The notes: generated by a model not told the origin, from the letters alone. Positions 8,534 to 16,771 are shown, counted from the stretch's first letter. The stretch: DNA of 64,000 nucleotides from Solirubrobacterales bacterium (GCA_947474595.1 CANJIV010000001.1:124001-188000), one strand, 5' to 3'. Numbers and translations are program-made.

Positions 8534-8916
8534 GTCGCTGCTCCAGTTAGTGGCCTGTATGGCGCCCCGCAATAGCTTTTGCGAGAGTAGAAACGTATCA
8601 CGTGGGTAAAGAGCGGGAGTAGGAACAGTCCTGAGAAAGATCTTCGCGGCGGCTAATACTTCCCCGATTATTTAGCAAGGCGGCGACTTAGAGACTGTCC
8701 AAGGACGAGAGCTCCTAGGTCTATTGAAACAACCCGTCTGGCCGCTTGGAGCCAAGCCCGATCACTACCGGCGGCGATCTCGACATATCGATCACCAGGC
8801 GCAGAAACATCGCTAGTGGTCGCGGCATATTGTGGTGCCTAGGCCAGATTCAATGTACTGACTAAATCGATAGTGCCTGCACCTCTGGTGGGGCTCAATT
8901 TTGCGGCCATTTATTG
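8534..8916. other. Intergenic region between the 82-aa gene and the aldehyde dehydrogenase
   Basis: These 383 bases hold no supportable gene. They contain the aldehyde dehydrogenase ribosome binding site, the operator-like site at 8590-8599 and presumably its promoter. No RNA gene or clear terminator was seen. Confidence 0.5.
8590..8599 (+). promoter_or_regulatory. Candidate LacI-family operator upstream of aldehyde dehydrogenase
   Basis: GAAACGTATC, one mismatch from the perfect palindrome at 16772, located 57 nt upstream of the aldehyde dehydrogenase ATG. Its flank TAGAAACG is also shared with the NAMPT site. Confidence 0.5.
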
Positions 8917-9165
8917 CTAGCCGAAAGTTGCGATCTGAACGCCCTCGTGCTCGTTAAGAGCGTCTACCACGCGCTCGCCTGCTGATTGATCTGGAACCGG
9001 GATACGAAATCGCGTTGCCTCTTTTGAGTCTTGGGTGCCAGGATTAACCGGATACATACGTAGCCCGAGCTGCTTGACGACCTCATCGACAGCACTCTCA
9101 TACCCCAAGGATGCGGCGACAGTCCCGGTCGCGAGCTTGAGTTGCAGTTGAACTTCCATTGTCAA
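8917..9165 (-). CDS. Small conserved-looking hypothetical protein (82 aa)
   Basis: A small soluble protein I do not recognise. It starts VQLQLKLATGTVAASLGY, has a helix around SAVDEVVKQLGL, and ends FRIPVPDQSAGERVVDALNEHEGVQIATFG. This strand-helix-strand pattern fits a compact ferredoxin-like alpha/beta fold. AGGAG lies 5 nt before a TTG at 9165 and 11 nt before an ATG at 9159; either may be the start. It follows the creatininase-family gene by 12 nt on the same strand, so the two are probably co-transcribed and may work together. No catalytic motif is visible. Confidence 0.6.
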   Translation of the reverse strand: MTMEVQLQLKLATGTVAASLGYESAVDEVVKQLGLRMYPVNPGTQDSKEATRFRIPVPDQSAGERVVDALNEHEGVQIATFG

Positions 9166-9177
9166 ATCGTCTCCTGT

Positions 9178-10026
9178 TTATTTATCGGCATTAGATTGAC
9201 CTACCTTATCTACGCTCGCCTTGCTGCTTGAGGCCTGCGCGAATTCATATGCGAGTTGAACCAGTCTGGGAACGACCACATCGACGATGCGTTGGCCTGT
9301 CTCCAGCGTGGCTCGAGTGCCATCGCCAACGACCCCAGACGGTGAGATATCGCGCAACATGTCCATCGGAACAATCACCGAAGGGCCGACATGCGATGCG
9401 TCGTAGCGCCCAAGCGAACTCCATGGCAAGCCAGCCTCGCGGACCGCTTGGCTGCGGTCAAAAGCGTCGCGCGTCGCAAGGCTCAGGTCTACTCGCTGAC
9501 CGAGTGCCATCGCTAGCGATGTCTCGGCCTCTTCAGCATGAATGGTCGGTGTGTCAATCTCAGCGACGACATCCGCTGCGAGTTCGATCCAGTTGGCTAC
9601 CGGCACGCGCCGACCTGTGGTTTCAAGGTAGTGATTGATCGCGACGGTAAGTGCGGCTACGTTGCCGCCATGGCCATTGACCACGATGACCGTCTTCACA
9701 CCGTGAAGAAAAAGGGAGTCGCAGATATCGACAAAGACGCGTAGGAAGGTCTCAGTTGTCAATCGCATGGTGCCTGGAAACTGCATGTGGTACCAGGAAA
9801 GGGTCACATTTACAGTCGGCGCGACAAGAAGAGTAAGTCCTTGGCTTTGGGCCGCCGTGGCCGCACGTTCAGCCAGCGCCTGTGCGATAAAGCAGTCTGT
9901 ATCTAGTGGCATATGAGGGCCGTGTTGCTCGATTGAGCCGAAGGGCAGTAATACCGCATCTACCCCTCGCACGAGAGCCTCATCAACCTCCATCCAAGTC
10001 ATCCGTTCCAGCCTGTGGCTCTGCAT
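9178..10026 (-). CDS. Creatininase-family amidohydrolase
   Basis: A 282-residue member of the creatininase/MftE/FAPy-deformylase family of metal-dependent amidases. The family hallmarks are VLLPFGSIEQHGPHMPLDTDCFIA (residues 25-48, metal-binding Glu, His and Asp), FPGTMRLTTETFLRVFVDI, VIVVNGHGGNVAAL and IHAEEAETSLAMAL (metal ligand Glu/His). It hydrolyses C-N bonds in cyclic amides or formamides; creatinine, guanidinopyrimidine formamides and peptide substrates are known in the family. Its place beside a pyridine-degradation cluster hints at an amide or lactam intermediate (inference). It is the first gene of a pair with the 82-aa protein and is divergent from the DUF3891 operon. Confidence 0.85.
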   Translation of the reverse strand: MQSHRLERMTWMEVDEALVRGVDAVLLPFGSIEQHGPHMPLDTDCFIAQALAERAATAAQSQGLTLLVAPTVNVTLSWYHMQFPGTMRLTTETFLRVFVDICDSLFLHGVKTVIVVNGHGGNVAALTVAINHYLETTGRRVPVANWIELAADVVAEIDTPTIHAEEAETSLAMALGQRVDLSLATRDAFDRSQAVREAGLPWSSLGRYDASHVGPSVIVPMDMLRDISPSGVVGDGTRATLETGQRIVDVVVPRLVQLAYEFAQASSSKASVDKVGQSNADK

Positions 10027-10181
10027 TTTTGCGCCCTCTTTCCGACGGCTATTACGTAGCGATCATTATCGGTGTCCTTCTTTGTCCACACTAAAGACGC
10101 CCGAGGAGTTCTCTATGTTCAGCCTCAGACCATAATCACCATACCGTCATCCTCCTGCTCATTCATATGGACGATGTTGCT

Positions 10182-10227
10182 ATGGTCGCAATACTGTAAA
10201 GGTCATCAGTCATAGTCGCACACTGTA
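10182..10227 (+). repeat. Direct repeat in the divergent promoter region
   Basis: Two near-identical units, ATGGTCGCAATACTGTA (10182-10198) and ATAGTCGCACACTGTA (10212-10227), about 30 nt apart centre to centre (three helical turns), lie upstream of the DUF3891 operon and of the divergent creatininase gene. They look like paired activator or repressor sites. A nearby AAGGTCATCAGT / AAGGTCAGT echo strengthens the duplication. Confidence 0.5.
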
Positions 10228-10264
10228 GTAGGGGCCTATCAAGGTCAGTACAAGGAGAACAGAA

Positions 10265-11059
10265 GTGATTGTGCGTGATAACGGTGACACATGGCAGGTC
10301 GTCCTTCAAACGGACCATGCGATTTTGTCTGGAGACTTCGCTCGTGCTTGGGGTAACGCAGTGTTTGAAACCGCGCGCCCGCATGGGACCGTCACCACGG
10401 CGGCTATGCGCCATGATGATGGGTGGGCGATTTGGGAGCGCTACCCCAGCGTCTTAGTGGTGAACGGCACGCAGAAGCCCCGCAACTTTTTAGATGTGCA
10501 AATCCGCTCTCATTTAGCCTTTTACCGGGCCCAAATAGCAGCCGTACTCGACGAAGATGTCTACGCAGGAATGCTTATATCTATGCACGGCTGTGGAATC
10601 TACAACGCACGCTACGGCACCGATCCCACACTTAAGTTGACTTTCGCCGCGGCCGATCAACGTGCGGTTGATGAGTTTGCAGCCGAACAAGAGCTACTTC
10701 AAACCGGCGTTCGCGCCGATCTAGAGTTAAGCGACGATGAAGTATGGACCAACTACAAGCTTCTGCAGATATTCGATCGACTGTCGCTGTATTTCTGCAT
10801 GAAGGATCTTGAGGCTGGCGAAGCGGCGACAATCACTTCGGTTCCCGTTCATTACGGCGGAGAGGATATAACTATGAATATCCAAGCCGACGGGCCATGG
10901 CGCGTGCGAATGGACCCATTTCCATTCAGCGGCACGGAGCACTCCTTCTCGCTCCTGCGCCGCGAAATCCCAAAGCGCGTATGGGCAGATCACGACGAGT
11001 TCCGTCGGGACTTCTTTGCGATTACGCCAGAGGCCACCCAGATCGTGGTGAGCGCATGA
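10265..11059 (+). CDS. DUF3891 family protein
   Basis: A 264-residue protein matching the DUF3891 pattern. It opens with VVLQTDHAILSGDFARAWG (residues 12-30), then MRHDDGWAIWERYP, and a helical body containing ISMHGCGIYNARYG and LQIFDRLSLYFCMKDL. The conserved His/Asp pairs (TDH, RHDDGW) suggest a helical metal-binding site like HD-type proteins, but the function is not established. The GTG start at 10265 follows AAGGAG with 8-nt spacing; a GTG at 10271 is possible. It heads a plus-strand operon with a SnoaL-like protein (4-nt overlap) and the maleate isomerase, so it may act on or sense an intermediate of the maleamate-maleate pathway (inference). Confidence 0.75.
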   Translation: MIVRDNGDTWQVVLQTDHAILSGDFARAWGNAVFETARPHGTVTTAAMRHDDGWAIWERYPSVLVVNGTQKPRNFLDVQIRSHLAFYRAQIAAVLDEDVYAGMLISMHGCGIYNARYGTDPTLKLTFAAADQRAVDEFAAEQELLQTGVRADLELSDDEVWTNYKLLQIFDRLSLYFCMKDLEAGEAATITSVPVHYGGEDITMNIQADGPWRVRMDPFPFSGTEHSFSLLRREIPKRVWADHDEFRRDFFAITPEATQIVVSA

Positions 11060-11433
11060 CCGCAATCAACGGACCCGCGGACGTGGCTAGCGAGTGGAGC
11101 AACGCGTTTGCCAACAAGGACCTCGACGCGATGATGGAGCTCTTTGAGCCCGATGCCATCTGGGTTTCCGATGACGGTACGGTCGTCGAGGGACTCGACT
11201 CAATCCGTGAGGTTTTCGCCGATTTCTTGGCTCTCGGAGCCGTCTTCAATGCTGAGACTCCGCAGATTATTGAGACCGCCGGTATCGCCTTGGTCTGCTC
11301 ACGGTGGACCGTGCGGGGCGAAGGCGCTGACGGGACCGCTATCGACATAGCGGGCCGCACCGCAGACGTTATGCGCCGAGGCTCCGACGGACGCTGGCGA
11401 TACCTCATCGATGCGCCTTACGCCGGCGCATGA
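11056..11433 (+). CDS. SnoaL/NTF2-like protein (calcium/calmodulin-kinase-association-like fold)
   Basis: A 125-residue NTF2-like protein. Typical elements are ASEWSNAFANKDLDAMMELFEPDAIWVSDDG (residues 10-40), GLDSIREVFADFLAL, and a curved sheet ending ADVMRRGSDGRWRYLIDAPYAG. The ATG overlaps the DUF3891 stop as ATGA, showing translational coupling; reading further upstream would overlap the DUF3891 gene by over 150 nt and is rejected. The gene is followed 28 nt later by the maleate isomerase. It is a second SnoaL-like protein beside the one at 1401-1796 but not an obvious close copy. A pocket-type isomerase or hydrolase role is possible; substrate unknown. Confidence 0.8.
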   Translation: MTAINGPADVASEWSNAFANKDLDAMMELFEPDAIWVSDDGTVVEGLDSIREVFADFLALGAVFNAETPQIIETAGIALVCSRWTVRGEGADGTAIDIAGRTADVMRRGSDGRWRYLIDAPYAGA

Positions 11434-11461
11434 AAACTATCCAACCCGAGGAAAATACCCC

Positions 11462-12226
11462 ATGAGTCCCGCATACCGCGTCGGTCTGATCGTCCCAAGC
11501 TCCAACACAACAATGGAGACCGAGATCCCCGAGATCCTTCGCCGCCGCGGCGAGCTCTTGCCGGAGACGTTCACCTGTCACTCCAGCCGGGTACGCATGA
11601 AACGTGTCGTTAAGGAGGAACTCGACGCAATGGTGCAGGACAGCGATCGCTGCGCGATCGAACTCTCCGACGCCCGTGTGGACGTAATTGCCTACGCCTG
11701 TCTGGTGGCAATCATGGCCCAGGGCGTGGGCTACCACGAGACGGCCGAGCGCCGCCTGGCCAGCGTCACCGCCGACAACGGGGGGCTGATACCGATTGCA
11801 AGCAGCGCAGGCGCGCTCGTGCGTGGAATTCGAGCGCTGGAAATATCGCGAGTCGCAATCGTCACCCCTTATATGAAGCCACTGACCAACCTCGTGGTCG
11901 AATACCTCGCCGATGCCGGTATCGAGGTCGTTGACGCAATCAGCCTCGAGATCGCTGACAACCTCGATGTCGGCCGCCATGACCCAATGCTCCTTCCCGA
12001 AATCGCGGAGGGACTGCAACTACACAACGCCGAAGCCGTGGTGCTCTCGGCATGTGTGCAGATGCCCTCGCTGCCAGCGATCCAAGTTGCAGAGGAGAGG
12101 CTCGGGCTGCCGGTCCTGTCGGCCTCGGTCGCCACCGCCTACGACGTGTTTGACCAGCTCGGCCTTACGCCGGTAGCTCCGCGGTGCGGCGCGCTACTCG
12201 CGGGCCGCCTCACAGTACCTGTCTGA
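11462..12226 (+). CDS. nicE: Maleate cis-trans isomerase (NicE-like)
   Basis: Isomerises maleate to fumarate, the last step of nicotinate-type degradation. This Asp/Glu racemase-superfamily protein (254 aa) has VGLIVPSSNTTMETEIP at the N-terminus and two active-site cysteines, Cys80 in VIAYACLVAIM and Cys198 in VVLSACVQMPSLPAI. Their spacing (118) equals that of Cys76 and Cys194 reported for maleate isomerases. ATPYMKP-type and LPVLSASVATAYDVF segments complete the fold. The ATG at 11462 follows GAGGAAAA. It converges with the NicD-like gene across 14 nt and is co-directional with DUF3891 and SnoaL-like genes. Arylmalonate decarboxylase relatives share the fold, but both cysteines plus the neighbours favour maleate isomerase. 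Confidence 0.88.
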   Translation: MSPAYRVGLIVPSSNTTMETEIPEILRRRGELLPETFTCHSSRVRMKRVVKEELDAMVQDSDRCAIELSDARVDVIAYACLVAIMAQGVGYHETAERRLASVTADNGGLIPIASSAGALVRGIRALEISRVAIVTPYMKPLTNLVVEYLADAGIEVVDAISLEIADNLDVGRHDPMLLPEIAEGLQLHNAEAVVLSACVQMPSLPAIQVAEERLGLPVLSASVATAYDVFDQLGLTPVAPRCGALLAGRLTVPV

Positions 12227-12240
12227 GAAAGCCCACTGGC

Positions 12241-13098
12241 CTAGGGCCGCTTCGCCACGCCCACGAAACTACGTACCGCAGCGAGGAAATCGGGCAGATT
12301 CTCCCACGGAATCATGTGCCCGGCACCAGGTATACCGACGACCTGTACCGCAGGGTTGTCGGCCACGACCTCGGCGAGGCCCTCCGGCGTGATCACCGGA
12401 CTCTCTTGGCCGTAGATGAAGAGGATCGGTGACGCCACGGCGCGCCAGAGCTCAAAGAAGTCCTCGTCATGGAAGTGATTCCAGGTCTCAACTATCGCGT
12501 TCTCATCACAGGTCGCTAGCCACTCTGCACGGATCTGCGCCTCGCGCTCCGGCCAGCGCGGATAACTCGCCAGCACCTCCTGCGCCGTAGTACCCGCGTA
12601 GGCCTGATGTAGCTGTGTGCGAAAAGCCTCCAACGGCGTGGGGTAATCCGCCCGACCTGGGCCAGTGAGCGGCGGATCGGCAAGGATAAAGGAACCGGCC
12701 ACACCAGGGTGCAGCGCGCCCATCGCGACCGCGATGCGCGCTCCCATCGAATGGCCTAGGACAACTGGCCGTGCACCACCAACGGCCGCGATGAACCCGG
12801 CCAAATCGGCCGCGTAGTCAACCAAGGCGTACCCCGTTGACGGCACGTCGGACATACCGCGTCCGCGAATGTCGAGTACGAGCACGCGTGCGTCTAATGC
12901 CAACTCCTCTGCCACAAACTCCCAAGTAATCGCCGGGCTGGTAATGCCCGGGGCTACCACGACCGTCGTTTCGCCCTGCCCGTACTCAAGATAATGCAGC
13001 CGTACGCCGTTGGTTTGCACGAACCCGCTCTTGCCTCTTGCCTCTCGCCTCACGGTCTTCCTCTCGCCTGAATCGTTTATAGGGTCTGGGTCCGACAT
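12241..13098 (-). CDS. nicD: N-formylmaleamate deformylase-like alpha/beta hydrolase (NicD)
   Basis: Hydrolyses N-formylmaleamate to maleamate and formate. The 285-residue protein is an alpha/beta hydrolase with YLEYGQGETTVVVAPGITSP, LDIRGRGMSDVP, the nucleophile elbow LGHSMGARIAVAMG (Ser117), Asp141 in FILADPPLTGPGR and His261 in GAGHMIPWENLPDF. The spacing Ser117-Asp141-His261 is exactly that of the Ser101-Asp125-His245 triad described for P. putida NicD. The ATG at 13098 lies 5 nt past the coxE stop and uses the GGAAG in the end of coxE; longer in-frame starts would run back into coxE. It is the last gene of the moxR-coxE-nicD unit and meets nicE tail to tail. Confidence 0.87.
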   Translation of the reverse strand: MSDPDPINDSGERKTVRREARGKSGFVQTNGVRLHYLEYGQGETTVVVAPGITSPAITWEFVAEELALDARVLVLDIRGRGMSDVPSTGYALVDYAADLAGFIAAVGGARPVVLGHSMGARIAVAMGALHPGVAGSFILADPPLTGPGRADYPTPLEAFRTQLHQAYAGTTAQEVLASYPRWPEREAQIRAEWLATCDENAIVETWNHFHDEDFFELWRAVASPILFIYGQESPVITPEGLAEVVADNPAVQVVGIPGAGHMIPWENLPDFLAAVRSFVGVAKRP

Positions 13099-13103
13099 CT
13101 GAC

Positions 13104-14189
13104 TCAGCTTCCGAGCTCGCGCGCAAGCGCCTCGAGCGTCGCTAGGTTGTGACCGCTGGCGAATGTGTCGACATGAGGGAGCGCGGCGCTCATCCCGCGG
13201 GCTAGCGGCTGGTAGCCGTCCTGTTCCTGAAGCGGGTTGAGCCAAATCACACGGTGTGCGAGCCGGCCGAGACGCTGCATCTGCTCCTCGAGCACTTCGG
13301 GATCGCCAACATCGAGCCCATCAGAGCAGATAACGATGATTGCCCCGCGGGCCAGGCCCCCGTGACCGTACTGATCGAGGAACTGGCGCAGCGAATCACC
13401 TATCCGCGTGCCACCATCCCAGTCGTGGACCTCAGTTGCAGCTCGGTCCAGCGCGAGGTCGGGGTCGGTGCGAGCGAGAGCGCGGGTAATCCGGGTCAGG
13501 CGCGTCGAGAAGCAAAATGCCTCCCAGCGCTGGTCGGCGCGCGTCGCGGCGTGGGCGAACAGCAGGAGTCCGCGGGAGTACGCCGACATCGACGAAGAGA
13601 CATCCAAGATGAAGATGACGCGCCGACGCCGTTGCTGGCGACCGCGCCAGATTCGCTCGACCGGTTCGCCGCCGGTCCGAAACGAGCGGCGCAGGGTGCG
13701 CCGAAGGTCCGGCTTGCCGCGGCGTGCGACCTCACGCCGGCGCGTCCGGCGCTCTGGCACCATCAGCCTCAGGCGCGACATCAGCAGCGCGAGTTCCGCT
13801 AGCTCGTCCGATGTCATCTTCGCGAAGCTCTTCTCTCGCAGCAGCTCCAGACGGCTGGCGCGATTGGCGTCGGGCTGGGTTTCCCTTCCGCTTTCGCCAC
13901 CCTCGAGGCTGCCATCATCAGCAATTCCCTTGACGCGCTCTAATACTTCGGTGATCGTGGTCGGCTGTCCAAACGAGCCACGCCAGTAGCGGTCAAAGGT
14001 CAGATCGTATGTCTTGATATCCGGCTGACGTGTGACGAGCGTCGCCCGTCCCACCCAGTAGTAATCGCCGGGCCCAACGTGCGAGGCCGCGCGGGCGAAC
14101 TCCTGTATCTGGCCGGTCCCGACCGGAAGCCCCTCGTGGCGAAGCTCCCCGCCGAAGCCCAGCAAGCGATCAAGGAGTTCCTCACTCAT
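13104..14189 (-). CDS. coxE: CoxE-like VWA-domain protein
   Basis: A 361-residue protein of the CoxE family, partner of the MoxR-type ATPase in inserting or activating the Mo-Cu or Mo-sulfur centre of CODH-family hydroxylases. The N-terminal half is helical (LLGFGGELRHEGLPVGTGQI), the middle is Arg-rich (RRTRRREVARRGK), and the C-terminal von Willebrand A domain has the MIDAS motif DVSSSMSAYS, TRIGDSLRQFL and CSDGLDVGDP. The ATG at 14189 overlaps the moxR stop by 8 nt; an in-frame ATG ten codons upstream lies deeper in moxR. It acts in the cytoplasm on the Mo hydroxylase encoded 3 kb upstream. Confidence 0.9.
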   Translation of the reverse strand: MSEELLDRLLGFGGELRHEGLPVGTGQIQEFARAASHVGPGDYYWVGRATLVTRQPDIKTYDLTFDRYWRGSFGQPTTITEVLERVKGIADDGSLEGGESGRETQPDANRASRLELLREKSFAKMTSDELAELALLMSRLRLMVPERRTRRREVARRGKPDLRRTLRRSFRTGGEPVERIWRGRQQRRRRVIFILDVSSSMSAYSRGLLLFAHAATRADQRWEAFCFSTRLTRITRALARTDPDLALDRAATEVHDWDGGTRIGDSLRQFLDQYGHGGLARGAIIVICSDGLDVGDPEVLEEQMQRLGRLAHRVIWLNPLQEQDGYQPLARGMSAALPHVDTFASGHNLATLEALARELGS

Positions 14190-15066
14190 CGAACAGGCCG
14201 GCAAGCTGCTGCTCGACACGACGCTGGTCGTCGCGGTTCTTTATGACCCACCCGAGGCTCACCCGCGCAGCGTCGGAATGCACCGCATCGGCGCCCAGCA
14301 GAGCAAGGGCTTGCGCCCAGTCGATCGCCTCAGCGGCGCCTGGCATCTTGATCAGATCGAGCTCACGCATGCGAGCGACTGCCCTGGCGACGGAGTCGGC
14401 AAGCTGGTCCGAGACTCCGGGGGAGCGCAGGCGAATGATCTGCGCCTCACGCTCGGGTGTGGGGAAGTCGATCCAGTGGAAAAGACACCGGCGCTTGAGC
14501 GCGTCGTGTAGCTCTCGAGTCCGGTTGGAAGTGATAATCACGATCGGCGGAGTTTGCGCTGTGATCGTGCCGATCTCGGGCACGGTAATGGAGTTATCCG
14601 AAAGAATCTCCAGGAGGAAGGCCTCAAACTCGTCATCAGAGCGGTCGAGCTCGTCGATCAGCAAGACGCACTCTCCGCCCGCACGGATCGCGCGCAACAG
14701 CGCTCTTTCAACGAGGAACTCAGGCCCGTAAAGCTCCGATACACGATCGCCGAAGTCTCCTTCTTGTAACGCCCGCGCGTAGAGCAGCTGGCGGGAGTAG
14801 TCCCATTCGTAAAGGGCTTGACCGGCGTCAATGCCCTCGTAACACTGAAGTCTAATCAGCTCCGTTCCAGTCAACCTCGCCAGTGCCTTGGCGACCTCGG
14901 TCTTGCCGACGCCTGGCTCGCCTTCAAGCAAGAGTGGACGACCCATTGTTAATGCCAAGAAGATAGCAGTCGCAAGACCACGGTCGGGCAGATAGTTATC
15001 GCTGCGAAGGGCCTCTTCCACCGCTTCGATCGAGGGAAACCGGACAACCGCTGGCATGACCGCCAT
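14182..15066 (-). CDS. coxD: MoxR/CoxD-type AAA+ ATPase
   Basis: A 294-residue AAA+ chaperone for Mo hydroxylase maturation. Walker A is GEPGVGKTEVAKALA (residues 52-66), Walker B is CVLLIDELDRSDDEFEAFLLEIL, sensor 1 is PIVIITSNRTRELHDALKRRC, and FPTPEREAQIIRLRSPG follows. MoxR proteins act with VWA proteins such as CoxE; in Oligotropha CoxD is needed for sulfuration of the CO dehydrogenase active site. The ATG at 15066 sits 9 nt after AAGGGAG; a GTG at 15072 is less well spaced. It follows the Amt-like gene but a strong terminator lies in between, so it probably has its own promoter or depends on read-through. Confidence 0.92.
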   Translation of the reverse strand: MAVMPAVVRFPSIEAVEEALRSDNYLPDRGLATAIFLALTMGRPLLLEGEPGVGKTEVAKALARLTGTELIRLQCYEGIDAGQALYEWDYSRQLLYARALQEGDFGDRVSELYGPEFLVERALLRAIRAGGECVLLIDELDRSDDEFEAFLLEILSDNSITVPEIGTITAQTPPIVIITSNRTRELHDALKRRCLFHWIDFPTPEREAQIIRLRSPGVSDQLADSVARAVARMRELDLIKMPGAAEAIDWAQALALLGADAVHSDAARVSLGWVIKNRDDQRRVEQQLAGLFDE

Positions 15067-15107
15067 CAACACAAACTCCCTTCAATTTAACTTGTAAAAG
15101 ACGACCC

Positions 15108-15144
15108 CGAAAAGAAAAGCGCCCCGGCCATCGGCCGGGGCGCT
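15108..15144 (-). terminator. Strong rho-independent terminator
   Basis: A perfect 12-bp stem, AGCGCCCCGGCC (15118-15129) and its complement (15133-15144), with a 3-nt loop. On the minus strand it is followed by TTTTCTTTTC. It ends the transcript of the Amt-like gene and separates it from moxR-coxE-nicD. Confidence 0.9.
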
Positions 15145-15176
15145 GATCATTACCAGCCCCTTTGGTTGATCCGCCG

Positions 15177-16610
15177 TTAAGTGGCGACTGACCCGGAACC
15201 TGCTGGTGCAGTGATTCCATCACCAGGGGTATGCCCGATTCCAAAAGCCTCTTCATCTAGGCCCTTAGGCGGTGGCGAGTTCCACAGAGTTGCGTCGAGG
15301 CCCGCAAGCTCCTTCTCCTCGCTAACACGTAGGCCGATCGTCTTCTCCAAGCCAACGATGACAATTAGACCGGTTACGATAGAGATACCTAAGACTACGC
15401 CGACGCCAGCTAGCTGCATGCCGGGACTGATTGATGCGTGCTGGAAGCCATACTCGCCCTCAAGGCCGAAGTAGCCGCCAGTCTTCTCACCATTACCGAT
15501 GAACCCAGCGACGATGGCACCGTAGATGCCACATCCCAATCCAAGCGGAACGACCTTCTTCTCGTCGATCTTGAGCTTCCGAAGAATCTCGTAGACCAGG
15601 AGAAAGAACACCGGCGAGAAGAGTGCAACCACGAAGCACTCCCAAGGCTTACCGATATCAAGCAGCGCGGCACAACCGACATAACCAGCAACTGGGCCTA
15701 GGACTGCAAACAGCGGATTCTTCGTTCTGTAGCTGATGATTGCTCCGCCGACAGTGCCTCCAACAAAAGCGGCCATAATATTAACGACAATAAGGCCGAA
15801 TCCACTCGTGGTCATGGAGATGCCGAAGTATCCGGCGTCAGCGACCATGAACCCACAGCCAATGGCTAGGAATGGAACCGCAAACAACAAGAGAGCTACG
15901 CCCGAGGCGCTTATTCCCAGGTTATAAGGATGCGGCCCTGTGGTCCGCTTGTCGGCAACGAACGCACCAATTCTTGGACCAGCCCTCCAAGCGATAATCA
16001 AAGCCCACACGCCCACGAAGATGTACAGCGAGAATTCGCCGAGAAAGTCATGGGTTCCAGCGTTTGTCAGCGGGCTGGCCGATCCCCAGGTGTAGTAGGC
16101 CAATACCGGCATTACCAGACCGCCGGCAAGGAATGCAATCACGTACATCGGCAGCGCTTTGACCCGCTCGAGACCGGCCGAGTGCAGCAAAGCACCAATC
16201 ACACATGCGTAGGCAAAAAAGAATGCAGCGAATATCTGGAAGACCTCTGCACTTGGTGCGAGCTTAGGATCTAGCTGCTGGCCGATGGTGGTCAAGTTGG
16301 GTCCGAAGATCCACCAATCCTTAATCGCCTGACTCAGCGGCTCTGGAATCCCGAACGCTTCGTAGTACTGCCAGTTCCAGATCCCGTAACCGATGATCAA
16401 GAAGGCACCACCAGCGATCAAGGATGCGACGATCTTCTGCACCCATGTCTCAAGGACATTTTTGCGACGCACTAGGCCGCCGTCAATAAGACCTACGGCC
16501 ATCACTACGAGCAGCAGACAGGCCGTGGCGAGGGTGTAAAGAATGTCCTCGACAAAAATACCTTCGGTTATCTGCTCTTTGAAAAATGCAACTGCGGTCA
16601 TCACTGTCAT
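15177..16610 (-). CDS. Ammonium-transporter-fold (Amt) protein lacking the twin histidines
   Basis: A 477-residue polytopic membrane protein with about 11 hydrophobic segments. Amt features are LIDGGLVRRKNVLETWVQK (residues 41-59), the GLERVK motif (147-151), the conserved Trp175 and Asp188 of TWG and HDFLGE, and the C-terminal TIGLRVSEEKELAGLD, nearly the Amt consensus. Yet by my alignment to E. coli AmtB the pore residues His168 and His318 are replaced by Tyr196 and about Gly357, and Phe107 by Tyr134. Those histidines conduct ammonium in known Amts, so this may carry another substrate or act as a sensor. It lies directly downstream of the Mo-hydroxylase genes, with GGGGAGAGG before the ATG, an operator-like palindrome about 160 nt upstream and a strong terminator after it. 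Confidence 0.8.
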   Translation of the reverse strand: MTVMTAVAFFKEQITEGIFVEDILYTLATACLLLVVMAVGLIDGGLVRRKNVLETWVQKIVASLIAGGAFLIIGYGIWNWQYYEAFGIPEPLSQAIKDWWIFGPNLTTIGQQLDPKLAPSAEVFQIFAAFFFAYACVIGALLHSAGLERVKALPMYVIAFLAGGLVMPVLAYYTWGSASPLTNAGTHDFLGEFSLYIFVGVWALIIAWRAGPRIGAFVADKRTTGPHPYNLGISASGVALLLFAVPFLAIGCGFMVADAGYFGISMTTSGFGLIVVNIMAAFVGGTVGGAIISYRTKNPLFAVLGPVAGYVGCAALLDIGKPWECFVVALFSPVFFLLVYEILRKLKIDEKKVVPLGLGCGIYGAIVAGFIGNGEKTGGYFGLEGEYGFQHASISPGMQLAGVGVVLGISIVTGLIVIVGLEKTIGLRVSEEKELAGLDATLWNSPPPKGLDEEAFGIGHTPGDGITAPAGSGSVAT

Positions 16611-16771
16611 CTCTGATACCTCTCCCCATTTTGTTCTTTGTTGACTTACCCGGCGGCAATCCGGCTCGTCTTGACTAGCTTATGACTTTCGCCTCATACG
16701 AATTCGGACTGGCCGCTAAAAACCCTGCTTCACTTCTAGTCCCGGCACGAATGCTTGATCCATACAAAGAC

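Noticed and set aside
10897..11055. Upstream extension of the SnoaL-like gene at 11056
   Set aside because: The extension would overlap the DUF3891 gene by about 160 nt; the ATGA overlap start is natural.
13408..13989. 193-codon plus-strand frame
   Set aside because: Antisense to coxE, very Arg/Ser-rich, a typical mirror frame of an Arg-rich gene.
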